From a virus, in the IMG/VR virus record IMGVR_UViG_3300047551_001796, positions 1-33,094 of that record: a stretch of DNA of 33,094 nucleotides. One strand, written 5' to 3'. Below the pieces are notes generated by a model. It saw nothing but the letters and a program-made list of their open reading frames with translations, was not told where the DNA came from and did not search any database. Shown one piece after another: positions 25,517 through 32,837 of the stretch. The position numbers and the translations under genes are program-made. The stretch's first letter is position 1; every line of letters starts with the position of its first letter.

Positions 25517-27061
25517 TTGGATAAACTTAAACCCCATAAATCAGTTGAACAGATTGCAAAGAAGCATCGTCTTGATGTTTCTTTTGTGAGAAATCAACTT
25601 GAAATGGGAATTCCTATTGAACATGAGCATACCAAAGATAAAGTCTTGGCAACTGATATTGCCCTCCAACATCTTGATGAAATTCCAGATTATTATACTC
25701 GCTTGAAAAAAATGGAAGCAGATGCTAAAAAGCATCATAAAAAATTCAAAGATGTAAAAGAGGCGACAGACGGTGTTGGAGCAAAATCTAAAAATTACAA
25801 TTTGAAGAAATGGTTTGATGATGGTGGTTGGGTTCAAGCAGGTGGTAAATATGATGGAAAACCATGCGCTAAACAACCAGGGCAAACAACAAAACCATTC
25901 TGCCGCGATCCCGATGATCGTAAAAATATGAGTAAAGAAGAGAGAAATAAAAGAGCTGCTAAAAAACGTAGAGAAGATCCAAATCCAAACAGATCAGGAG
26001 CCGCAAAAATCGTGTCAAAGGAAGAATACATTCAAGAAAAAGAAGGTGAAAAGGATGCTTGTTATCATAAAGTAAAAAGTAGATATAAAATTTGGCCAAG
26101 TGCTTATGCATCAGGAGCACTTGTTAAATGCCGTAAGGTTGGTGCCGATAATTGGGGAACAAAGTCTGAAGAAGCAATTATTGACGAAGCAAAAAAATGT
26201 TGGAAGGGATATAAAAAGGAAGGAACTCAAACACTTTTTGGTAAAACTTATAATCGCTGTGTAAAAGCAAATGAGGAAACGGAAATGATTAGATATTGTC
26301 CCAAGTGTCAAAAAGATGAAACCCGTAGAGAATGCAAATATGGTCCAAAGTATTGGGATATGTTCTCAATTCCATCGGCACTCACAACCAATCAATTAAA
26401 ATACAATATTGCTACGGTTCATCCTGGCAATTTCCCAGAATCATATGACCACGAGTATTCAATGGCTCGTTCGGAACTTTCCACAATCATCTCTGCTGCA
26501 AAGAGACTTCGTAAAAAAATGAAAGGCGAAGGTAATATTGAAGCGTGGGTTCAATCAAAAATTACTAAAGCAGCAGATTATATTGATACTGCAGCAGATT
26601 ATGTAGATAGTGGTGAAATGAAATCTGAAAGTGTTGAGAGTGGTCCAATTCTTCCCAAAGAAAGGGGTAAAAGAATATTTCCTAAAGGACAAGAACCAAA
26701 ACCAACTGGTGCAAAATTACCACCTCTTCAAAATGCACACTATGAACCAGAAGGTGATCTAGTTGAATATTCTAACTGGAGAGCAGATTTTGGATTATCC
26801 GAGGATTGGCAAAAAGTAAATCGTCGAGATAAGACTGATGGATTGAGTCCAGCTGCAGTAAAAGCATACCGTCGTGAAAATCCTGGATCAAAACTTCAGA
26901 CTGCAGTGACAGAAAAGAAACCAAAAGGTAAAAGAGCGAAACGCCGTGCTAACTTCTGCCGTCGTATGAAAGGCATGAAAGATAAACTTACTTCTGCAGA
27001 AACCGCGAGAGATCCAGATTCAAGAATCAACAGAGCATTACGTCGCTGGAGGTGCAGATAA
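25517..27061 (+). CDS. multi-module basic, Cys-containing phage protein (DUF5661-like N-terminus)
   Basis: The frame encodes 514 residues if TTG 25517 is the start. No ATG and no clear Shine-Dalgarno sequence occur between the gp16 stop and this point, and the gp16 frame is identical. Recognisable units in order: 1-70, DUF5661-like helical domain (IEHEHTKDK, HLDEIPDYYTRLKKME); 94-160, GGWVQAGGKYDGKPCAKQPG with PFCRDPDDR; 178-215, DACYHKVKSRY...ASGALVKCRKVG; 227-250, KCWKGYKKEG...NRCVK; 258-275, CPKC with ECKYG; 308-366, helical unit YDHEYSMARSEL...EAWVQSKITKAADYI; 415-465, NWRADFGLSEDWQKVNRRDK and YRRENPGSKL; 470-513, KGKRAKRRANFCRRMKGM...INRALRRW. I recall these as small units occurring singly or in other combinations in marine phages. 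Function is unknown; DNA-binding or a packaged internal protein is plausible from charge and position. Arg codons CGT/CGC are frequent, unlike the AGA-rich baseplate genes. Confidence 0.8.
   Translation: MDKLKPHKSVEQIAKKHRLDVSFVRNQLEMGIPIEHEHTKDKVLATDIALQHLDEIPDYYTRLKKMEADAKKHHKKFKDVKEATDGVGAKSKNYNLKKWFDDGGWVQAGGKYDGKPCAKQPGQTTKPFCRDPDDRKNMSKEERNKRAAKKRREDPNPNRSGAAKIVSKEEYIQEKEGEKDACYHKVKSRYKIWPSAYASGALVKCRKVGADNWGTKSEEAIIDEAKKCWKGYKKEGTQTLFGKTYNRCVKANEETEMIRYCPKCQKDETRRECKYGPKYWDMFSIPSALTTNQLKYNIATVHPGNFPESYDHEYSMARSELSTIISAAKRLRKKMKGEGNIEAWVQSKITKAADYIDTAADYVDSGEMKSESVESGPILPKERGKRIFPKGQEPKPTGAKLPPLQNAHYEPEGDLVEYSNWRADFGLSEDWQKVNRRDKTDGLSPAAVKAYRRENPGSKLQTAVTEKKPKGKRAKRRANFCRRMKGMKDKLTSAETARDPDSRINRALRRWRCR
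27048..27052 (+). promoter_or_regulatory. strong Shine-Dalgarno GGAGG for the 102-residue gene
   Basis: GGAGG lies eight bases before ATG 27061 and inside the end of the mosaic gene. It fixes ATG 27061 as the start rather than the in-frame GTG at 27052, which overlaps the GGAGG itself. Confidence 0.8.
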
Positions 27062-27369
27062 TGAAAAGTTTCAAGCAGTTTATTTCTGAAAGTGTCAATA
27101 TTGCTGGAGATTTCAATGGCAATCTTTATATGAATGCATCTCAACCAGAGACAACAAGTGAATCCTTTCTTGCAGATGTAGTTTGGCAAGGAAGATTATA
27201 TCGTATGGAAGTTGAAGGTAAGATGATGGATAAAAATCAACTTGCGGAACAATTGCAAAAAGAATATCCTGGAGCAATTGTTCATAACATTTATCCGGCA
27301 GAATCTACTTCTATAAAAGTTAAAAACGCAGAAAGATATAGACCAGAAAGATTATCTTGGAGTGATTGA
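27061..27369 (+). CDS. conserved marine T4-like phage protein (MKSFKQF family)
   Basis: The product has 102 residues from ATG 27061, chosen for its GGAGG eight bases upstream and its TAATG overlap with the mosaic gene. The N-terminus (MKSFKQFISESVNIAGDFNG) and centre (FLADVVWQGRLYRMEVEGK, then QLAEQLQKEYPGAIVHNIYP) match a conserved hypothetical family I recognise near the terminase genes of marine T4-like phages. The MKSF.QF.SE start recurs at N-termini of many proteins of this phage group and may be a virion-targeting or head-associated tag (inference). No enzyme motif is visible. It overlaps the next gene region by sharing TTGATAATG. Confidence 0.8.
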   Translation: MKSFKQFISESVNIAGDFNGNLYMNASQPETTSESFLADVVWQGRLYRMEVEGKMMDKNQLAEQLQKEYPGAIVHNIYPAESTSIKVKNAERYRPERLSWSD

Positions 27370-27371
27370 TA

Positions 27372-28646
27372 ATGGCTCAGTGGAATAAAAACGAACAAGA
27401 CTTCCTAAATCAGGAAAGGTCTTTATTTGAAGTTTTCAATATCGCAGATCACTGGGGAAACCAGACAGACTGGAGACCTCAGTTTTCTAATAACAACAGA
27501 TTAAAAGTTGCTCCGTTCCAAACAGTTTTCTTTAATACCTTCCAGTATGGTAAAGAAACTGATGTTTGGGATGAGAGAATCGTTGGAGTTGGAACTGCAA
27601 CTCATAATGTTTCTGCTAGTAATATAATCATGCAAGTTGGTTCTACTATGGGTAGTAAAGTCATCAGGCAAACCAAGAATGTGATGAGATACATTCCTGG
27701 AAGACCAGCAACACTCGCATTTGCAATTCGTCTTGATACTCCACAGGTAGGTATTCGTAGAAGATTTGGATTGTTTGATGATTATAATGGTGCATACTTT
27801 GAGGATAATGGGGGAACATATTCATATGTAATTCGCACATCTACATCTGGTATCACTACAGAAATAGCAGTAGGTAGAGATAACTGGAATGGTGAAAAGT
27901 TTGATGGTAATGGTTGGACTGGTATAACTGCAGACCCAACAAAACAACAAATGATTTCTATTAATTATGAGTGGTATGGTGCAGGAACTGTAGATTTTGC
28001 TTGGTTAATGGCAGGCGAAACTGTTAAGAGTCATACCTTTTATAACTCAAACATTAATGATAAGGTTTGGTGTTCTACTCCATTCCTTCCCATTCGTCTT
28101 GAAATTGAGAACATAACTGGTGTTGCAGGAACCCATTATCTTTATCAAGGTTCTAATTCTCTGATTCAGGAAGGAGAACCAGAAAAACTTGGAACTCTTT
28201 TGAGTATTGCAAATCCCATCACGGGAACAACGATGACATCTGCAAATACATTTTATCCAATTGTAAGTATTCGTTTGAAGAGTACTAATTTAACTGGTGT
28301 GATGCTTTTGAGATCATTGCAGGCAGCAACGAATGATAATACGAATGTTTATTGGAAACTTATTGAGAATGCAACAAATACAGGTGGAACTTGGGTAGAT
28401 CATCCAGATCCAAACTCTTTTATGCAATATAATATTACTGAAACTGCAACGACTGGTGGATCTACTTTGTTAAATGGATTTGTTGTTGGTGGTGGTGCAG
28501 CATTGATTAATATTGATGATAAAGCAGCCCTTCAGATAGGTAGAAGTGGTATTGGAACAATTAGTGATACTTATACTCTTGCTTGTGCATCTCCCAATAC
28601 TAACAAAGCAGCACTTGCAGTATTGAACTGGATTGAACAGAGGTAA
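27372..28646 (+). CDS. conserved marine phage virion structural protein (beta-rich, 424 residues)
   Basis: ATG 27372 is preferred to the in-frame TTG at 27366, which overlaps the previous stop; the protein then begins MAQWNKNEQDFLNQERSLFE. Around residues 95-250 is a beta-sandwich style region (RPATLAFAIRLDTPQVGIRR, FGLFDDYNGAYFEDNGG, then QQMISINYEWYGAGTVDFAW and FLPIRLEIENITG) that I recognise from several marine phage structural proteins. It recurs as a module rather than as an enzyme. The C-terminal part (LLNGFVVGGGAALINIDDKA) looks like a surface-exposed domain. No signal peptide or membrane segment is visible. It lies between the 102-residue gene and gp17, a place where T4 has no gene, so a head or neck decoration role is inferred only. 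Confidence 0.75.
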   Translation: MAQWNKNEQDFLNQERSLFEVFNIADHWGNQTDWRPQFSNNNRLKVAPFQTVFFNTFQYGKETDVWDERIVGVGTATHNVSASNIIMQVGSTMGSKVIRQTKNVMRYIPGRPATLAFAIRLDTPQVGIRRRFGLFDDYNGAYFEDNGGTYSYVIRTSTSGITTEIAVGRDNWNGEKFDGNGWTGITADPTKQQMISINYEWYGAGTVDFAWLMAGETVKSHTFYNSNINDKVWCSTPFLPIRLEIENITGVAGTHYLYQGSNSLIQEGEPEKLGTLLSIANPITGTTMTSANTFYPIVSIRLKSTNLTGVMLLRSLQAATNDNTNVYWKLIENATNTGGTWVDHPDPNSFMQYNITETATTGGSTLLNGFVVGGGAALINIDDKAALQIGRSGIGTISDTYTLACASPNTNKAALAVLNWIEQR

Positions 28647-28651
28647 TTTTT

Positions 28652-30349
28652 ATGTCTGATAATGTATATCTTGGCAATCCCAATTTAAAAAAAGCAAATA
28701 CACAAATTCAATTCACTGAAGAACAAATCATTGAGTTCTTAAAGTGTAAGGAAGACCCCGTATATTTCGCAAAGAATTATATTAAAATTGTTTCTCTAGA
28801 CCACGGTCTTGTTCCTTTTGAGATGTATCCATTTCAAGAGAAACTTGTAAGAAACTTCCATGAAAATAGATTTAATATCTGCAAAATGCCCCGTCAGACG
28901 GGTAAGTCAACGACAGTTGTTTCATATTTGTTACATTATGCAGTATTCAATGATAATGTTAATATAGCTATTCTAGCAAACAAAGCATCCACTGCTAGAG
29001 ATCTGCTTGGAAGATTACAACTTGCTTATGAGAATCTACCAAAGTGGATGCAGCAGGGTATTATATCCTGGAACAAAGGTAGTTTAGAATTAGAAAATGG
29101 CTCCAAGATTTCATCTAACTCTACTTCTTCATCTGCTGTCCGAGGCGGATCCTATAATGTCATCTTTCTTGACGAGTTCGCTTTCATCCCGAATCACATT
29201 GCTGATGACTTCTTTGCCTCTGTTTATCCTACTATTTCTTCTGGTCAAAGCACAAAGGTAATTATCGTATCTACGCCACGCGGTATGAATCACTTCTACC
29301 GCATGTGGCATGACTCTGAGCGAGGCAAGAACGAATATGTACCTACAGATGTCCATTGGTCTGAAGTACCTGGCAGAGACCAAGTATGGAAGGAGCAGAC
29401 GATTGCAAACACAAGTGAACAGCAGTTTAAGGTTGAGTTTGAATGCGAATTTTTAGGATCTGTTAATACTCTTATTAATGCATCAAAACTTCGCAATCTT
29501 GCTTATGATGATCCGATAAAAAGAAATGCTGGTCTAGATGTCTATGAACATCCAAAAGAAGAAAATAATTATCTAATTACAGTTGACGTTGCTCGTGGTT
29601 TAGGTAATGATTATTCAGCATTTATAGTTTTTGATATCACGAACTTTCCATATAAGGTCGTAGCAAAATATCGAAATAATGAAATTAAACCAATGCTTTT
29701 CCCAAGCATCATTCATGAAGTAGCAAAAGGATACAATGACGCTTGGTTATTAATTGAAGTTAATGATATTGGCGATCAAGTAGCGAATATACTACATTTT
29801 GATTTAGAATATGATAATGTTTTAATGTGTGCCATGCGTGGTCGTGCCGGTCAAATAGTCGGATCTGGATTTAGTGGCAAAAAATCACAACTTGGCGTAA
29901 GAATGACTGCAGCAGTCAAAAAACTTGGATGCTCAAACTTAAAAACACTATTAGAAGACGACAAATTATTAACGGTCGATTATGATATTATTTCAGAACT
30001 TACAACATTTGCACAACGCCATAACTCATTTGAAGCAGAGGAAGGTTGTAATGACGACCTTGCAATGTGCCTTGTTATTTTCTCTTGGCTAGTTGCTCAA
30101 GATTACTTTAAAGAGATGACGGACAATGATGTTCGTAAAAGAATCTATGAGGAACAAAAAAATCAAATAGAGCAGGACATGGCTCCATTCGGGTTTATAT
30201 CAGATGGTTTGGATGAAATGGAAGAATTTATTGAAAATGGAACAGGTGATCGATGGATGTCTGCGACGGACAGTAATAAAATTCAAACGCAAGATATTTG
30301 GAATGTAGATGAATATGGAGATAGATCTTATATGTGGGAATATCGATAG
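28652..30349 (+). CDS. 17: terminase large subunit gp17 (packaging ATPase and nuclease)
   Basis: This 565-residue motor (T4 gp17 about 610) pumps DNA into the prohead and cuts the concatemer. Visible ATPase motifs: Walker A RQTGKST at residues 81-87, Walker B VIFLDEFAF at 170-178 with D174 and E175, and coupling motif STPRG at 207-211. The C-terminal RNase H-like nuclease shows its acidic residues in LITVDVARGLGNDYSAF (D312), LLIEVNDIGDQ (E369) and EGCNDDLAM (D468/D469), so both activities look intact. The ATG follows AGAGGT by seven bases. The stop is TAG, overlapping the next gene's GTG. GC content rises sharply over about 29120-29420, as described in the findings. Confidence 0.97.
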   Translation: MSDNVYLGNPNLKKANTQIQFTEEQIIEFLKCKEDPVYFAKNYIKIVSLDHGLVPFEMYPFQEKLVRNFHENRFNICKMPRQTGKSTTVVSYLLHYAVFNDNVNIAILANKASTARDLLGRLQLAYENLPKWMQQGIISWNKGSLELENGSKISSNSTSSSAVRGGSYNVIFLDEFAFIPNHIADDFFASVYPTISSGQSTKVIIVSTPRGMNHFYRMWHDSERGKNEYVPTDVHWSEVPGRDQVWKEQTIANTSEQQFKVEFECEFLGSVNTLINASKLRNLAYDDPIKRNAGLDVYEHPKEENNYLITVDVARGLGNDYSAFIVFDITNFPYKVVAKYRNNEIKPMLFPSIIHEVAKGYNDAWLLIEVNDIGDQVANILHFDLEYDNVLMCAMRGRAGQIVGSGFSGKKSQLGVRMTAAVKKLGCSNLKTLLEDDKLLTVDYDIISELTTFAQRHNSFEAEEGCNDDLAMCLVIFSWLVAQDYFKEMTDNDVRKRIYEEQKNQIEQDMAPFGFISDGLDEMEEFIENGTGDRWMSATDSNKIQTQDIWNVDEYGDRSYMWEYR

Positions 30350-30573
30350 TGGATTTAGATGATCAGATAGAACTTGAACATATTTTATTTTTAGATAGAA
30401 AATGTAGAGTTTGTTTTCAAGTAAAAAATTTAATAGAAGATTTTTACCTAACACGTAAAGGTAGAGGAGCATTTCCTTCAGCATATTCATATGAATGTAA
30501 GGAATGTACTAAAAAAAGGATCATTAGTAAAAGAAAGGGAAAGATTGTAGAATGGTCATATCCTGACTGGTAA
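30349..30573 (+). CDS. small CxxC...CxxC zinc-ribbon protein after gp17
   Basis: The product has 74 residues from GTG 30349, which overlaps the gp17 TAG by one base; an in-frame GTG at 30334 would add five residues. Two cysteine pairs, CRVC and CKEC, are separated by 27 residues, a likely zinc-binding ribbon. Between them lies YLTRKGRGAFPSAYSYE, and the C-terminus is basic then aromatic (KRIISKRKGK, WSYPDW). Similar small proteins occur beside gp17 in marine T4-like phages, as I recall. The fold is reminiscent of the zinc ribbon of some HNH proteins, but no HNH catalytic residues are present. A role in packaging, nucleic-acid binding or late transcription is possible but unproven. Confidence 0.7.
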   Translation: MDLDDQIELEHILFLDRKCRVCFQVKNLIEDFYLTRKGRGAFPSAYSYECKECTKKRIISKRKGKIVEWSYPDW

Positions 30574-30614
30574 AGTTGTTCATGGATCGTTTCCCCAATC
30601 AAGATAGTCTTTTT

Positions 30615-30622
30615 AATAAATA
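30615..30622 (+). promoter_or_regulatory. late-promoter-like AATAAATA before gp18
   Basis: AATAAATA differs from TATAAATA by one base and lies in the 85-base gap between the zinc-ribbon gene and gp18, the longest gap in this window. A start about six bases downstream would leave a leader of about 30 bases containing the gp18 ribosome site. Strong late expression of the sheath and tube genes is expected, which supports a promoter here. Confidence 0.55.
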
Positions 30623-30636
30623 TTTCTAGAATAATT

Positions 30637-30692
30637 CTGGACTTGTAGGAGAATAAAGATGCCGCTAAATTTAGCATCTCCTGGACTTGTAG
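30637..30692 (+). repeat. 12-base direct repeat CTGGACTTGTAG spanning the gp18 start
   Basis: Exact copies occur at 30637-30648 (leader, running into AGGAGA) and 30681-30692 (within codons for SPGLVV of gp18), 44 bases apart. The second copy encodes a conserved sheath N-terminal segment; the first is noncoding. Confidence 0.85.
30647..30652 (+). promoter_or_regulatory. Shine-Dalgarno AGGAGA for gp18
   Basis: AGGAGA six bases before ATG 30659 is one of the best ribosome sites in the window, fitting the high copy number of the sheath protein. It directly follows the first copy of a 12-base direct repeat. Confidence 0.75.
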
Positions 30693-32815
30693 TAAGAGAA
30701 GTTGATTTAACAACAGGTAGAGTAACTCCATCATCCGATAAAGTTGGTGCAATTGTTGCTCCTTTTGTCAAGGGACCAGTTGAAGTCCCAATTTTAATTG
30801 AAAATGAGAATCAACTTCTTGAGACTTTTGGGGAACCACAAAATACAGACAAACAGTATGAAGATTGGTTAGTTTGTTCATCATATCTTGCATATGGTGG
30901 ATCTTTGAGAGTTGTAAGAGCAGACGATGTAGACTTAACTAACGCATTCGTAGGTTCTGGCAATAGCATTAGAATTAAGAGCCTTGATCATTATGGAGCA
31001 TTGGGATACAACGAAAATACAATCACTGGTGTTACCTTTGCCGCCAAAAACCCAGGATCTTGGGCAAATGGTATTAAAGTGGCAATCATTGATGGTAGAG
31101 CAGATCAAACTTTAACTGGTATTGCGACAGCATCTATTACGGTTGGTTTAGGTATAACTCAAACTTTTAGTGCAACTCTTCCAGGAGCAGGCACAACCAC
31201 TATTTTAGATGGATATCTAAAAGGTGTTGTCACTGGAGTTGGTGCAAGTTCAATAGATGTGAAGATTGTTTCTCAAGTTTCAAGTGGCAATACTGAAACT
31301 TTTGTAGAGTATCAACCATCTGGCGTATATGCCTTTAGCACTTCAGCAGTTAACTTTAATGCATCTGGAACTGGCGCTGGAGTCATAACTGCTCGATCAT
31401 TTGCTTCAAGACTAGACTGGTTTGATCAGCAAACTCTAGGATTAACTAGCACTTCAACAATTAGTTGGAATAATGTTGCTCCAAGACCAGGAACTTCAGC
31501 ATATGCTGCCGCAAGAAATGCAAAGAACGATGAACTTCATATTGTTGTGATTGATGCTTTAGGAACAGTAACTGGAAATGCTGGGACGATCTTAGAGAAG
31601 CATTTGGCACTTTCAAAAGCAACAGATGCACAGTTCTCTGTAGGAAATCCTTCTTATTGGAGAAAGTATCTGGCAAATAATTCCAGCTATGTATTTGGTG
31701 GATCTGCTCCTGCAGGGATTGTTACAACTGGATTTACAACTGCATTTACGTTAGCGTCCGATGTTGGATGGGATCAAGAAGCAGATGGTGCCGTTTTCTC
31801 AGCAAATGGATCATCAACTTACACATTAAATGGTGGTAAAGATTATCATGGTCTAGTTGGAATATCCACTACTGGAGCTTTAAGTGCATCACTTGGAAGT
31901 CTTTCTTCTGGATATGATCTATTTGAAAATACAGATAATTACACAGTTGATTTCTTATTGATGGGTTCTGCAGCGTATGATATTTCTACTACACAAGCAC
32001 TCGCAAATAAACTAATTTCTGTTGCCGAATTGAGAAAAGATGCAGTTGCATTTATTTCTCCATATAGAGCTGCTGCAATTACTGATACATCAAGTCAGAC
32101 ATCAGCGACTGTAAACTCAACTTCAGCAATCACTGATAATGTAATTAGTTTTTATTCTCCAATTACTTCTTCATCTTATGCAGTATTTGATAGTGGTTAT
32201 AAGTACATGTATGATAGATTTAGTGATACATTTAGATATGTACCTATGAATGGAGATCTTGCGGGTCTATGTGCTCGCAATGATATCAATAACTTCCCAT
32301 GGTATTCACCAGCAGGAACAACGAGAGGTGCAATTTTAAATGCAGTAAAATTAGCATATAATCCTTCCAAATCACAAAGAGATCGTTTGTATAGCAATAG
32401 AATTAATCCAGTTATCTTCTCACCTGGATCTGGAATTGTTCTTTTTGGCGATAAAACTGGTCTAGCAAAAGCGTCCGCGTTTGACCGAATTAACGTTCGT
32501 CGCCTATTTGTTTATCTTGAAAATGCGATTTCTAAAGCAGCAAGAGATCAACTTTTTGAATTTAATGATGAAATTACAAGAACAAATTTTGTAAATACAG
32601 TTGAACCTTTCCTTCGTGATGTTCAAGCAAAGAGAGGTATTTTTGATTACGTTGTTGTTTGCGATGAAACAAATAACACCGCTGCTGTAATTGACAATAA
32701 TGAATTTGTCGCTGACATTTATATCAAACCAGCAAGATCAATCAACTTCATTGGTCTTACCTTTGTTGCCACCAAGACTGGTGTTGATTTTGAAGAAGTA
32801 ATCGGAAACTTTTAA
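30659..32815 (+). CDS. 18: contractile tail sheath protein gp18
   Basis: This 718-residue protein (T4 gp18 about 659) forms the contractile sheath. The N-terminus is diagnostic: NLASPGLVVREVDLTTGR, then VGAIVAPFVKGPVEVP and NENQLLETFGEPQ. The C-terminal core (FPWYSPAGTTRGAILNAVKL, SQRDRLYSNRINPV, FLRDVQAKRGIFDYVVVCD, and a final IYIKPARSINFIGLTFVAT) is the conserved sheath fold that binds the tube. A Gly/Thr/Ser-rich region around residues 150-240 (LTGIATASITVG, then GAGTTTILDGYLKG) is the variable protruding domain on the sheath surface. The gene is preceded by a promoter-like AATAAATA and AGGAGA. Confidence 0.96.
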   Translation: MPLNLASPGLVVREVDLTTGRVTPSSDKVGAIVAPFVKGPVEVPILIENENQLLETFGEPQNTDKQYEDWLVCSSYLAYGGSLRVVRADDVDLTNAFVGSGNSIRIKSLDHYGALGYNENTITGVTFAAKNPGSWANGIKVAIIDGRADQTLTGIATASITVGLGITQTFSATLPGAGTTTILDGYLKGVVTGVGASSIDVKIVSQVSSGNTETFVEYQPSGVYAFSTSAVNFNASGTGAGVITARSFASRLDWFDQQTLGLTSTSTISWNNVAPRPGTSAYAAARNAKNDELHIVVIDALGTVTGNAGTILEKHLALSKATDAQFSVGNPSYWRKYLANNSSYVFGGSAPAGIVTTGFTTAFTLASDVGWDQEADGAVFSANGSSTYTLNGGKDYHGLVGISTTGALSASLGSLSSGYDLFENTDNYTVDFLLMGSAAYDISTTQALANKLISVAELRKDAVAFISPYRAAAITDTSSQTSATVNSTSAITDNVISFYSPITSSSYAVFDSGYKYMYDRFSDTFRYVPMNGDLAGLCARNDINNFPWYSPAGTTRGAILNAVKLAYNPSKSQRDRLYSNRINPVIFSPGSGIVLFGDKTGLAKASAFDRINVRRLFVYLENAISKAARDQLFEFNDEITRTNFVNTVEPFLRDVQAKRGIFDYVVVCDETNNTAAVIDNNEFVADIYIKPARSINFIGLTFVATKTGVDFEEVIGNF

Positions 32816-32837
32816 TTAACCTAGAGGTTTAAAAACT

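Noticed and set aside
32818-32829. Inverted repeat AACCT/AGGTT between gp18 and gp19 as a terminator or attenuator
   Set aside because: The stem is five pairs with a two-base loop and no T run. It overlaps the gp19 ribosome site and is more likely incidental.
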